Positions 14,275-22,772 of a stretch of DNA of 64,000 nucleotides are shown here, piece by piece. The first letter of the stretch is position 1; every line of letters begins with the position of its first letter. Source of the DNA: Corynebacterium camporealensis (GTDB taxonomy: Bacteria > Actinomycetota > Actinomycetes > Mycobacteriales > Mycobacteriaceae); the NCBI RefSeq assembly GCF_000980815.1, contig NZ_CP011311.1, positions 62,001 through 126,000 on the forward strand, given 5' to 3'. The notes below the pieces were generated by a model. It saw nothing but the letters and a program-made list of their open reading frames with translations, made no database searches and was not told the DNA's origin. Both the position numbers and the translations under genes were made by a program.

Positions 14275-15936
14275 ATGAGTGCAGAGCTAAACGCTAAGCG
14301 TGAGCCATCTTTGCTGGACGCTTCGTGTGATAATTTCGCCCACGACCTGGCAGAACTAACCCCATCGGCAGCTACCGAGTGGGGCATTCCGGGCTACGAG
14401 GGTGAATTGGAAGACTTCTCCCCGGAGTACTACGAGGCTGTTGCTGACCGTACCCGGGAAATGGTCGCTGACCTGGACGCATTGGATGACACCACCGACC
14501 AGTCCGATGACGAGGACGACTTTGATGACGTCGACTACGTCACCGCTGCCGTGCTGCGAGATCGACTCTGTTTGGAGCTCGACCTGCACCACCACGGTGA
14601 GGACATCCGCCAGCTGAACAACATCGCGTCCCCGGTGCAGACCATTCGCGATACTTTGCTGCTGATGCCGCACGACACTGACGAGGAGCGCGAGGCTATT
14701 CGTTCCCGCCTGTCCAAGGTGAAGGGCGCGCTGGAGGGCCACAAGCAGTCCCTGCAGGAGGCATCTTCGCAGGGTATGGCACCTCCGCACCGCCAGATTT
14801 CCGAGGTCATCGTGCAGTGCGAAAAGCTTGCCGATGCCGACTCCATGCTGGAAAATCTTGGCGTCGAAGGCCCCGAGGTGGAAGAGGCCAAGGAAGCCTT
14901 TGGCACCTTCTCTGATTGGCTGTCCAATGATCTGCAACCGCAGTCCTCGAACAAGGACGCGGTGGGTCGTGACCGCTACGAGCGCTTCTCCAAGCTGTTC
15001 GTGGGCGATACCGTCGACCTGGATGAGGCCTACAAGTGGGCTTGGGAGCGCCTGCAGGAAATCCGCGCTGAGCAGGAGAAAATCGCTCACCAGCTCTATG
15101 GTTCGGACTGTGGCGTGCGCTCTGCGATGCGCAAGCTCAACCACGAGGAGCGCTACACGCTTAACGGCACCGACGAGCTGGTTGAGTGGATGCAAAAGAC
15201 TGCCGATGGCGTCATCACCGAGCTCAATGGCAAGTACTTCGACATCCCTGAAGACGTACTCGACATCGAGTGCTGCATCGACCCGGCTGGTACCGGCGGA
15301 ATTTTCTACACCCCGCCTGCCGATGATTTTTCGCGCCCAGGCCGCATGTGGTGGTCCGTGCCGGAAGGTCAGGATCGCTTCCACACCTGGCAGGAGCTGA
15401 CGACGGTGCACCACGAGGGCGTACCGGGCCACCACCTGCAGATTGGTACCGCGCTGGTGCAGGATGACCTGAACCTGTGGCGTCGTGCGGTGACCTGGAA
15501 CTCCGGTCACGGCGAGGGCTGGGCGCTCTACGCTGAGCAGCTCATGGCTGAACTGGGTTACATGGATGACCCGGGCTTCCGCATGGGCCTGCTGGATTCC
15601 CAGCGCCTGCGTGCAGCACGCGTCATCGTGGATATCGGACTGCACCTGGGCAAAAAGATCCCGGATGGCTCGAATTCTGCGAAGTGGGATAAGTCCCACG
15701 TCAAGACCTTCATGCGCGAAAACACCGCCATGGATGACGCGAACCTGAACTTCGAGGTCAACCGTTACTTGGGCTGGCCGGGTCAGGCTCCGTCGTACGC
15801 GCTTGGCGAGCGTCTGTGGCAGCAGACTCGCGATGCCGCCGTCGAGCAGGGCATGGACGTCCGCGACTTCCACTCCTCCGCGCTGGCACTGGGTTCTGTC
15901 CCTATGTCGGTTCTGCGCGAATCCATCCTGGACTAA
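14275..15936 (+). CDS. DUF885 family zinc peptidase-like protein
   Basis: 553 residues from the ATG at 14275. The zinc-type motif HHEGVPGHH lies near residue 380, with a downstream Glu in SGHGEGWALYAEQLM, which together form the presumed metal site. An acidic stretch (DDTTDQSDDEDDFDD) lies near residue 70. DUF885 proteins are common in actinobacteria and look like cytosolic metallopeptidases or carboxypeptidases; activity is rarely tested. A -10-like TAGACT at 14261-14266 would put the transcription start at or next to the ATG, so the mRNA may be leaderless. The 3' end overlaps the next gene by 4 bp on the opposite strand. Confidence 0.82.
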   Translation: MSAELNAKREPSLLDASCDNFAHDLAELTPSAATEWGIPGYEGELEDFSPEYYEAVADRTREMVADLDALDDTTDQSDDEDDFDDVDYVTAAVLRDRLCLELDLHHHGEDIRQLNNIASPVQTIRDTLLLMPHDTDEEREAIRSRLSKVKGALEGHKQSLQEASSQGMAPPHRQISEVIVQCEKLADADSMLENLGVEGPEVEEAKEAFGTFSDWLSNDLQPQSSNKDAVGRDRYERFSKLFVGDTVDLDEAYKWAWERLQEIRAEQEKIAHQLYGSDCGVRSAMRKLNHEERYTLNGTDELVEWMQKTADGVITELNGKYFDIPEDVLDIECCIDPAGTGGIFYTPPADDFSRPGRMWWSVPEGQDRFHTWQELTTVHHEGVPGHHLQIGTALVQDDLNLWRRAVTWNSGHGEGWALYAEQLMAELGYMDDPGFRMGLLDSQRLRAARVIVDIGLHLGKKIPDGSNSAKWDKSHVKTFMRENTAMDDANLNFEVNRYLGWPGQAPSYALGERLWQQTRDAAVEQGMDVRDFHSSALALGSVPMSVLRESILD

Positions 15937-16982
15937 CGCCGACGGAATAGTCGCAGCAGCTGCGGCAAGTATCCGGCAATGATTAGCACCAGGATCAGTC
16001 GGATAAGCTGCAGCGCGACGACGGCCGGTCCTGCCCCTCCCTCGGCGGAGAGGGCAAGGACGGTCTCGAGTGCGCCTGGCGATGTCGCCAGGTAGGACTC
16101 AAAGTAGCTGATATTCAGCACCATCATCAGGGGGACGGCCGTTGCAGCACACGCCAGAATCACCGCTGCGATAGAACCAAACGTAATCGGTAGCTGCTTG
16201 GCAAAAGCCTTCAGCGTGGGCACCGATAGTCCGCCGCCGCAGACCCAGCCAATGGACAAAAAGGCCATAATCTGCAGGACCGGCAATGGCTCCATGGAAT
16301 ATTGGTTTGGCAGGACGAATGACACTGCCACGGTCAGCAGCAGCGGTCCCAGCACGGCCGCGGCAGGCAGGTGCAAAAGCTTGCCGATGCGCTCACCCAG
16401 CAGCGCCACCACAAAAATCAGCACCACAATCCACCAGGGATTGCCCTCTGCGGTTCCCCAGATACCGTTGGCTGCGCCTGGAGTGTCCAGGAACGCCACG
16501 ACTAGCGGCAACGTGACTGATACGACCAGCAAGCGCAGGAACTGCGTGAGCGTGACGTAGCGATAGTCTGCGCCCAGCTCGGTTGCCAGGGCAGGCATCA
16601 TCGATGCGCCACCAGGCAGCATCGAGAGGATGCCGGTTTCCCAACTGATGTCTTTCGGCTGACTTCGATGCAGGGCAACACCACCGGCAACACCAACAAG
16701 CACGGTAATGAGGCCAATAATGATGCCAGCGGGCAGATACGGCAGGAGCTGCTTTGCAGGAACCATCGTCAGTGGCACTGCCGCCATGATGCCGATAAAG
16801 CCACGGCATAGGGCATAGAAGTTGTCGTTGACCGGGAGTTCTCTGCCGGTGGTTAGTGCCATGCCTCCCGATGCCAGAATGGCCGCTAGAATCCATGCAG
16901 CAGGCACGTTGAGATAACTAAATAGCCATCCCAGCCCGAGAGAGGCCGGGGCAACTATGGCCCAACGTGTGATGACAGACAT
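15933..16982 (-). CDS. AbrB family (COG3180-type) membrane protein
   Basis: 349 residues from the ATG at 16982; a TTG at 17000 would overlap the divergent gene start. About ten membrane segments form two repeats of the AbrB/'ammonia monooxygenase' family, with the signature LSMLPGGASMMPALATELGAD in the first half and TSPGALETVLALS in the second. The family name is historical; the proteins look like transporters or regulators of unknown substrate. Only 17 bp separate its start from that of the divergent TSUP gene, so promoters must lie inside coding DNA or overlap almost entirely. Confidence 0.8.
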   Translation of the reverse strand: MSVITRWAIVAPASLGLGWLFSYLNVPAAWILAAILASGGMALTTGRELPVNDNFYALCRGFIGIMAAVPLTMVPAKQLLPYLPAGIIIGLITVLVGVAGGVALHRSQPKDISWETGILSMLPGGASMMPALATELGADYRYVTLTQFLRLLVVSVTLPLVVAFLDTPGAANGIWGTAEGNPWWIVVLIFVVALLGERIGKLLHLPAAAVLGPLLLTVAVSFVLPNQYSMEPLPVLQIMAFLSIGWVCGGGLSVPTLKAFAKQLPITFGSIAAVILACAATAVPLMMVLNISYFESYLATSPGALETVLALSAEGGAGPAVVALQLIRLILVLIIAGYLPQLLRLFRRR

Positions 16983-16999
16983 AGAAAAGAGTGTAGTCA

Positions 17000-17770
17000 A
17001 TGGAATTAGCTGCAGGCGGCTGGGCGATTCTCGTCGGCGGTGCTCTCGTTGCCGGCTGGGTCGACGCCCTCATCGGCGGTGGTGGACTCGTCCTGATTCC
17101 GCTCATTCTTGCCGTGGCGCCCCAACTGGCTCCTGCCACTGCACTGGCGACCAACAAGGTTGCCGCAGTCTCAGGTACTGCATCGGCAGCATTCACGCTC
17201 GTGCGAAAAGTGCGTCCCCCGGGGCGCGAACTCGTTGGTCTCGCCGCGATTGCCGCCGTCTGTTCGGGGCTGGGCGCCACTGTCGCCGCCGCATTGAATG
17301 AGAACATCATGCGCCCGCTCATCATCGTGTTGATGGTGGCCGTTGGCATCTTTGTTGCCTGCAAGCCGAGTTTCGGTGCGAGTGAATCCGAAGGCATGCG
17401 TGGCGGCTGGCGCACCATTGCCGCGCTCGTTGCTGCAGCGATCGTCGCTTTTTACGACGGTATCTTTGGCCCCGGCACCGGCATGTTCCTCATCATGGCG
17501 TTTACCTTCATCTTTTCGCAGAACTTCCTCAAATCGGCTGCGATGGCGAAGGTCGTCAATACGGCAACGAACCTTGGTGCGCTCGTCGTCTTTATTGTTG
17601 GCGGCCATGTCTGGTGGACACTCGGCATCGTGTTGGCCGTCGCGAACGTTATTGGTGCCCAGCTCGGTGCCCGTACCGTCTTAAGTGGCGGCACCAAGCT
17701 GATTCGCTACGCACTCCTCACGCTGGTGGTCGTTATGAGCGTGTACCTCGCATGGCAGCAGTGGTTTTAG
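17000..17770 (+). CDS. TSUP family transporter (TauE/SafE-like)
   Basis: 256 residues with about eight membrane segments. The first helix pair contains GWVDALIGGGGLVLIPL and the repeat copy contains FYDGIFGPGTGMFLIMAF, the two signature segments of sulfite/organosulfonate exporters. ALATNKVAAVSGT and AMAKVVNTATNLGAL are the paired re-entrant regions. It acts in the cytoplasmic membrane. Substrate unproven: sulfite, sulfolactate or other anions are exported by relatives. The last 38 bp overlap the end of hrpB on the other strand. Confidence 0.88.
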   Translation: MELAAGGWAILVGGALVAGWVDALIGGGGLVLIPLILAVAPQLAPATALATNKVAAVSGTASAAFTLVRKVRPPGRELVGLAAIAAVCSGLGATVAAALNENIMRPLIIVLMVAVGIFVACKPSFGASESEGMRGGWRTIAALVAAAIVAFYDGIFGPGTGMFLIMAFTFIFSQNFLKSAAMAKVVNTATNLGALVVFIVGGHVWWTLGIVLAVANVIGAQLGARTVLSGGTKLIRYALLTLVVVMSVYLAWQQWF

Positions 17771-19976
17771 CCGTCGCCGGCGCATTCCACGGGTCTTCCG
17801 GCCAGGGATGTTTGGGATAGCGCCCGCGCATATCCGCGCGAACGCCCGCATAGGGACCGGCCCAGAAGCTAGCCAGGTCGTCGGTGACCGCGAGGGGTCG
17901 TCCCGCAGGGGAGAGTAGATGAAATTGCACGCGCTGCCCACAGAATTCCGGTGATTCGGCCAGACCAAAGCACTCTTGCAGCTTCACGCTGGCCACGGGA
18001 CGATCGCCAGACCAGTCCAGGGCAACCGTGCGACCAGACGGCACCGGCAGGCATTCTGGAGCGAGCTCATCGAGATGCGTCGCTTCCGGCCAGGGCAGTA
18101 GTCGTTGCAGGGCAGGGTGGAGGTCAATCGATTTGATGGGAGTGCCATCGGCGATCTGGCGCAGCTCCGGGCCCAGCCACTCGGCAGGGTCTGCTTCGGA
18201 TACGTTCGGCCAGGGCTGACCATAGTGCGCGTGCAGATGGTCCAGCCGCTGTTTGAGGTTCGTTGCCTTCTCTGACCAGCGGAACAGGTCGAGGCCTTGG
18301 GTGCGGATGCCGGTCGCAAGGGCATCGGCAGCTGCTTGGCCCGTGACCTTGATGGGAGTTGAACTCAGCTCGATGGCCCCGGCGCGACGAAGCTTGCGGC
18401 CGCGGATTTTGCCATCGACAAGTTGTGCAGTGACCTCCTCCGTGACGCCAACAATATCGAGTGCATCCTCTTCGCTGATGCGCTCAGCTGCGCGAATGAT
18501 GGCGTTGTTGGCATTGGACAGCGAGACCTCCGCAACGGCGAGCCACGGGCTGCCCTTAAGACCAGATTTATCGAGGAGTCGTGCACGGGTGCCGCTGGCC
18601 AGGAGGTAGTCGTCGCCTACACGTTTGGCCACCTGTTCGGGGAAGGCGGTCGCAATTACCGCGCCGGGGTCGGCTGGGCCTTTGTCGGGCACCAGCTTGG
18701 CTAGGCGTTTCTGTTCATGTTTGGGATTATCGCTGAGCTTGGCGATGGTCCCTGCCGCCCGCGCGCCATATTTCAGCAGGGTTGCACCGAGGCGGGGCTC
18801 GGTGGGAAGGAGGGCTAATTCTTCGGTGGCACCAATGCGGTCGAGGGTGGTGTTGGCTTTTTGTAGTGCGGAGGTGGGTGGGGTATCGAGAAGCGGGAAG
18901 TCCGGGCCCGCACCCCAGCAGCGCAGGAACAACGCAGCCTGAGTGAGGTCGGCGCTTTTGATTTCCGGCTGGATGTGCGGGGCGAAGTGCTGGTAGTCGT
19001 CCTGGGAGTAGCAGCGCACGACGGTGCCAGGTGCCTCGCGGCCGGCACGACCGGCGCGTTGGTCCGCGCTGGACTTCGACGTTGACACCGTGACGAGGCC
19101 CGACATGCCGCGTTGGGCGTCGCGCCGGGGGACGCGGGATAAGCCGGCATCGATAACTGCACGCACTCCGGGCACCGTCAGCGAGGATTCTGCAATCGAG
19201 GTGGCCACGACGATGCGGGTCTCGTCGGTGTAGAGTGCGGCGTCTTGTTCCGCGGTGGTCTGCCGGCCATGCAGGGGAAACACGTTGTGCCCATTGAGTA
19301 AGTCGCAGACCAGGTTGACCTCCCGTACGCCGGGGACAAACACCAAGGTAGAGCTGCTTTGCGATGCCGCCTGGCTCGCCACATGCGCATAAAACTCCCG
19401 CGTGCCGGCAGCCCTGCCCGGCGCAGGTGCATAGGAGATGTCGAGGGGATGCGTGACGGCCTCGGTGACATGGACGGGTGCGTCCATGAGCTGGGAGAAG
19501 CGCTGGGCATCGACAGTTGCAGACATCGCAACCACGCGGAAGTCCTCACGGAGTTCAGCGAGTTCCAGGCACATGCCAAGGACGAGGTCGCTGTCGAGTT
19601 GGCGTTCGTGGACCTCGTCGATAGCAACGGCGGAAACGCCCTCGAGCTCGGGGTCGCGAATGAGACGGCGCAGCAGAACACCTGGGGTCACAAATTCGAC
19701 GTGGGTGCCGGGTTGGGAGTCGCCGCGTACGGCATGACCGACGGCTTTCGGGGTGCCAGATAGGTGACGAAGCCGGGCGGCTGCAGCACGTACTGCCACA
19801 CGACGCGGTGCTGTCACCAGGACTTTACCCTCCACTTGGTTGGAGAGTGCTGGCGGAATGAGCGTGGTCTTACCGGTACCAGGTGGGGCCTGGACGACGA
19901 CGTTGCCTTCACTGGGCAAACTGTCGATGGTCTTAGCTACCGGAAGACCTTCCCCAATGCGCGCGAGATTAAACAT
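17733..19976 (-). CDS. hrpB: ATP-dependent RNA helicase HrpB
   Basis: 747 residues. Helicase motifs appear in order: APPGTGKTT (Walker A), TAPRRVAVRAAA (Ia), IDEVHERQ (a DEVH variant of DEAH), MSATVD (III), VFVPGVREV (IV), TSIAESSLTVPGV (V), and QRAGRAGR (VI). It is followed by the HrpB-specific helical and C-terminal domains ending in RYPKHPWPEDPW, a family hallmark. It is thought to unwind RNA in the cytosol; its physiological target is unclear. It overlaps the upstream acetyltransferase gene by 8 bp on the same strand, so the two are translated together, and overlaps the TSUP gene on the other strand. Confidence 0.92.
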   Translation of the reverse strand: MFNLARIGEGLPVAKTIDSLPSEGNVVVQAPPGTGKTTLIPPALSNQVEGKVLVTAPRRVAVRAAAARLRHLSGTPKAVGHAVRGDSQPGTHVEFVTPGVLLRRLIRDPELEGVSAVAIDEVHERQLDSDLVLGMCLELAELREDFRVVAMSATVDAQRFSQLMDAPVHVTEAVTHPLDISYAPAPGRAAGTREFYAHVASQAASQSSSTLVFVPGVREVNLVCDLLNGHNVFPLHGRQTTAEQDAALYTDETRIVVATSIAESSLTVPGVRAVIDAGLSRVPRRDAQRGMSGLVTVSTSKSSADQRAGRAGREAPGTVVRCYSQDDYQHFAPHIQPEIKSADLTQAALFLRCWGAGPDFPLLDTPPTSALQKANTTLDRIGATEELALLPTEPRLGATLLKYGARAAGTIAKLSDNPKHEQKRLAKLVPDKGPADPGAVIATAFPEQVAKRVGDDYLLASGTRARLLDKSGLKGSPWLAVAEVSLSNANNAIIRAAERISEEDALDIVGVTEEVTAQLVDGKIRGRKLRRAGAIELSSTPIKVTGQAAADALATGIRTQGLDLFRWSEKATNLKQRLDHLHAHYGQPWPNVSEADPAEWLGPELRQIADGTPIKSIDLHPALQRLLPWPEATHLDELAPECLPVPSGRTVALDWSGDRPVASVKLQECFGLAESPEFCGQRVQFHLLSPAGRPLAVTDDLASFWAGPYAGVRADMRGRYPKHPWPEDPWNAPATAKTTAAMRGTRS

Positions 19977-20523
19977 CGAGGGTGCGCACGACCTTTCCGG
20001 GCGAGCCCAGAACCAGCGAGTTATACGGCACGTCCTTGGTTACCAGCGTGCCCGCGCCGATCACGCAATTGTCGCTAATGGTCACACCGGGAAGCACCGT
20101 GATGTTGGTGCCGAACCAGCAATTCTTTCCGATGGTAATGGGGTGCGCGATTTCCCATCCCTCAGCGCGCATGGCGTGGTCTTCGACGGGATGGCCCACG
20201 GTAATGAAGCTGCAGTGCGGACCGATCATCGTTCTTGCACCAAAGCTGACTTTCGCCTGCGCGAGAATGGTCGTGCCGAAGTTGAAGAAGCAGCCCTCGC
20301 CAAATTCGACGTTGTCTCCGAACTCCAAGTTCAGTGGTGCGTGTCCTTGGGGAGCTGCCGGACTATTGCAGAACAGCTCTGTGAGGTTCTCTTTTCCTCG
20401 CTTCATGTCGCAGTTGCCCAAGTCATTGAATTCCTTGACCAAGCGGAAGGTGCGCTCATTTTCTGGACCAGAAGCAGGCATGTGCCATTGCGAGTTACGC
20501 ATCTGCTCGCGAAGTTCGTTCAT
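19969..20523 (-). CDS. Maltose/galactoside O-acetyltransferase family protein
   Basis: 184 residues. The left-handed beta-helix is built from hexapeptide repeats (NVEFGEGCFFNFGTTI, IGPHCSFITVGHP, ITIGKNCWFGTNITVLPGV). It contains the catalytic His region GHPVEDHAMRA and the trimer/acetyl-CoA signature IGAGTLVTKDVPYNSLVLGS. It is of the Maa/LacA/NodL type and transfers acetyl groups from acetyl-CoA to sugars in the cytosol. The acceptor is unknown. It is the first gene of a two-gene unit with hrpB. Upstream DNA contains one copy of a 38-bp repeat (20586-20623). Confidence 0.88.
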   Translation of the reverse strand: MNELREQMRNSQWHMPASGPENERTFRLVKEFNDLGNCDMKRGKENLTELFCNSPAAPQGHAPLNLEFGDNVEFGEGCFFNFGTTILAQAKVSFGARTMIGPHCSFITVGHPVEDHAMRAEGWEIAHPITIGKNCWFGTNITVLPGVTISDNCVIGAGTLVTKDVPYNSLVLGSPGKVVRTLDV

Positions 20524-20585
20524 ACGTCGGAAAGATCCTTTCTCAATTGCAGATTCTTCCAGTATGCCTACTTCTCAGATCGGAT

Positions 20586-20623
20586 CGTCATTTTTTCCGA
20601 CGTTGCGACAAAACTTATATGAA
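20586..20623 (+). repeat. 38-bp imperfect direct repeat, copy 1
   Basis: Begins CGTCATTTTTTCCGACGTTG and ends AAAACTTATATGAA. It shares 30 of 38 bases with copy 2 at 20741-20778 in the same orientation, 155 bp away. It lies 63 bp upstream of the acetyltransferase start. Confidence 0.7.
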
Positions 20624-20740
20624 GTCGGATTACGAGACTGCGGATGAGTGCGAAGGCACAAAAAGCTTCAACCATGAACTGAGTGATGATCGTTTGTAGT
20701 GTAGACTGTTTTTAGGGGCTGAGCTGGGGATAAGGGGCAA

Positions 20741-20778
20741 CGTCATTTTTTGCAACGTTGCAGTGAAACTTATTTGAG
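20741..20778 (+). repeat. 38-bp imperfect direct repeat, copy 2, with a perfect palindrome
   Basis: Begins CGTCATTTTTTGCAACGTTG and ends GAAACTTATTTGAG. It contains the perfect 12-bp palindrome TGCAACGTTGCA (20751-20762), typical of a dimeric repressor half-site pair; copy 1 keeps only part of it. It lies 35 bp before the AlkB-like gene. Confidence 0.7.
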
Positions 20779-20812
20779 GCGTTGAGGTCTCGGGTTTGGT
20801 TAGGCTCGGGGC

Positions 20813-21493
20813 ATGTTGTTTGATTCTTTGTCGCGGCCCAATGTGAAGGTGGCGCCGGGGGTGGGGCACTTGCCGGGGTGGTTGGGCATCGATAAGCAGT
20901 GTGCTTTGGTGGAAGAATTTCGCGAGATTGCGCGGGCCTATGCGGGCACGCCGATGGCGATGGTGCGTCCGCAGCTGAAGTCGGGGCAGATGAGTGTGCA
21001 TCAGCTGCATGTGGGCAGGTATTGGCATTATCAGAGCTATCGTTATGTAGACAATATTGAGGGTACGCGGGTGCCGCCGATGCCGGAGTCGTTGCAGGAG
21101 TTGGCGCATCCTGCGTTGCGGGCGGCGGCGGAGGTCGCGCCGGAGTTGGAGCCGTGGGTGGATAATTTTGTGCCGGAGATGGCGCTGATTAATTACTATC
21201 CGCCGGGTTCGGCGATGGGTATGCATGTCGATGAGTTCGAGGAATCCGCAGCGCCAGTGATTTCGGTGTCGATTGGGGATGAGGCGCTGTTTCGGATGGG
21301 TAATACCGACAATCGCAACAAGCCTTGGGATGATGTGACGCTGTGTTCGGGCGACTTAGTGGTCTTTGGTGGGCCGAAGCGCTTTGCGTACCACGGGATT
21401 GTGCGCGTGAACGATGAGACGTTGCCGGAATGCTGTGGCCTGCGCGAAGGGCGAATCAACATCACGATTAGGCAAGTAGGCGCCAAGCAGTAA
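20813..21493 (+). CDS. alkB: AlkB-like 2-oxoglutarate/Fe(II) dioxygenase
   Basis: 226 residues, close to E. coli AlkB. The Fe(II) ligands are in MGMHVDEFEE (H-x-D) and the later FAYHGIVRV (His). The 2-oxoglutarate and substrate Arg residues are in the C-terminal REGRINITIRQ (R-x5-R type). NYYPPGSAMGMH is the typical beta-strand before the ligands. The enzyme oxidatively removes methyl groups from N1-methyladenine and N3-methylcytosine in DNA or RNA. It is followed by FMN reductase and SDR genes on the same strand. Confidence 0.9.
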   Translation: MLFDSLSRPNVKVAPGVGHLPGWLGIDKQCALVEEFREIARAYAGTPMAMVRPQLKSGQMSVHQLHVGRYWHYQSYRYVDNIEGTRVPPMPESLQELAHPALRAAAEVAPELEPWVDNFVPEMALINYYPPGSAMGMHVDEFEESAAPVISVSIGDEALFRMGNTDNRNKPWDDVTLCSGDLVVFGGPKRFAYHGIVRVNDETLPECCGLREGRINITIRQVGAKQ

Positions 21494-21534
21494 AATTAAG
21501 GGTTGAAGTTTTAACCCTAAAGTGAAGGATGCTT

Positions 21535-22065
21535 ATGCCTAAGTTTGGAATTGTTCTCGGTTCGACTCGTAAAGGGCGCGCCGGGGAAGAGGTCGCGCAG
21601 TGGGTGGCTGAGCAGGTAGCAGGTCGCGATGCCGATTATGAGCTGGTGGATCTGGAGAAGTTCGACGTTCCCATCTTGAGTGCGGAGACCGTTCCGATGG
21701 CGGCAGATAAGTCTTATGAGGATGCCCGCGTGCAGGAGTGGTCGGATGCGATTGACCAGTACGAGGGCTTTATCTTTGTGACCCCGGAGTACAACCACTC
21801 AGTGCCGGGGCCGTTTAAGAATGCGGTGGACTCATTAGGTGCGGAGTGGAAGAACAAGCCGGTCGGTTTCGTCGGTTATAGCTACTCCGGGGGCAAGTAC
21901 GCGATTGAGGCGTGGAAGCCCGTGGTGCAGAACTTTAAGATGCCGCTGCTGGGTACCGATGTGAACATTGACCTGGGTGCGGATGAGATGTGTGGTGCCG
22001 AGCAGGAAGAACAGTTGGAAAAAATGCTTTCTGAGTTGGAGCAGGCAGTTACTATCGCGGTATGA
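21535..22065 (+). CDS. NAD(P)H-dependent FMN reductase-like flavoprotein
   Basis: 176 residues from the ATG at 21535, chosen because AAGGA sits at the right distance; an ATG at 21529 is too close. The flavodoxin-like motif is at the N-terminus, in which GSTRKGRAGEEVAQW binds the FMN phosphate. FVTPEYNHSVPGPFKNAVD and VGFVGYSYSGGKYAIE are the standard second and third signatures. It probably reduces FMN or quinones with NAD(P)H in the cytosol. The stop overlaps the next start (ATGA), so it is coupled to the SDR gene. Confidence 0.88.
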   Translation: MPKFGIVLGSTRKGRAGEEVAQWVAEQVAGRDADYELVDLEKFDVPILSAETVPMAADKSYEDARVQEWSDAIDQYEGFIFVTPEYNHSVPGPFKNAVDSLGAEWKNKPVGFVGYSYSGGKYAIEAWKPVVQNFKMPLLGTDVNIDLGADEMCGAEQEEQLEKMLSELEQAVTIAV

Positions 22066-22769
22066 GCGATAGGAAAGTAGCTGTAGTAACTGGGGCATCG
22101 TCAGGTATTGGTGCGGCAAGTGCGCGAGCATTAGCTGCCGATGGCTGGAACGTCGTCATTGGTGCCCGTCGTCAAGAAAAGCTGGAAGCACTGGCCAACG
22201 AGATTGGTGCCACGGCGTTGCCGTTGGATGTCACCTCGGATGAGTCGGTCGAGAAGTTTGTGGGCCAGTTGGATCGGGTGGACCTGCTGGTCAACAACGC
22301 TGGTGGTGCCAAGGGCATGGAGCCGCTGATTGAGACTGCCATCGAGGATTGGCAGTGGATGTACGAGACCAACGTGCTGGGCACTGTTCGCATGATTCAG
22401 GCCCTGCTCCCGCGCCTGGAAGCGTCGGAAGAGGGCCTGATTATCAATATGGGTTCGGTCGCCGGCTGGGATGTGTATGCAGGCGGGTCGGGATACAACG
22501 CCGCCAAGCACGGTGTGCGCGTGATTTCGCGTGCGCTGCGTCTAGAAAATCATGACGTGCGCGTCACCGAGATTGACCCAGGTCGTGTGGCAACCGAGGA
22601 GTTCTCGCTGATTCGCTTTGGCGGCGACAGCGAGCGCGCCGCGGCGGTCTACGACGGCCAGGTCAACCTGGTCGCCGAAGACATCGCCGAGGCAGTGCGC
22701 TGGGTGGCTAGCCTGCCTGGTCACATGAACATTGACACGATGACTATCAAGCCGCGCACCCAGAGCTAG
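22062..22769 (+). CDS. Short-chain dehydrogenase/reductase, YdfG-like
   Basis: 235 residues, classical SDR. NADP-binding TGASSGIGAA, then NNAGGAKG, catalytic Ser in INMGSVAGWDVYAGG, and Y-x-x-x-K in GYNAAKHG. In the last motif the usual Tyr is in GSGYNAAKHG, so the triad is complete. The segment RVTEIDPGRVATEEFS follows the pattern of YdfG-type 3-hydroxy acid/serine dehydrogenases. The reaction is NADP-linked oxidation of a hydroxyl group; the substrate is not assignable. It is translationally coupled to the FMN reductase gene. Confidence 0.88.
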   Translation: MSDRKVAVVTGASSGIGAASARALAADGWNVVIGARRQEKLEALANEIGATALPLDVTSDESVEKFVGQLDRVDLLVNNAGGAKGMEPLIETAIEDWQWMYETNVLGTVRMIQALLPRLEASEEGLIINMGSVAGWDVYAGGSGYNAAKHGVRVISRALRLENHDVRVTEIDPGRVATEEFSLIRFGGDSERAAAVYDGQVNLVAEDIAEAVRWVASLPGHMNIDTMTIKPRTQS

Positions 22770-22772
22770 GAG

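Noticed and set aside
14356-15873. 505-codon open frame on the minus strand
   Set aside because: Exactly antisense to the DUF885 gene and caused by its GC-rich third positions; no motif and no ribosome-binding site.
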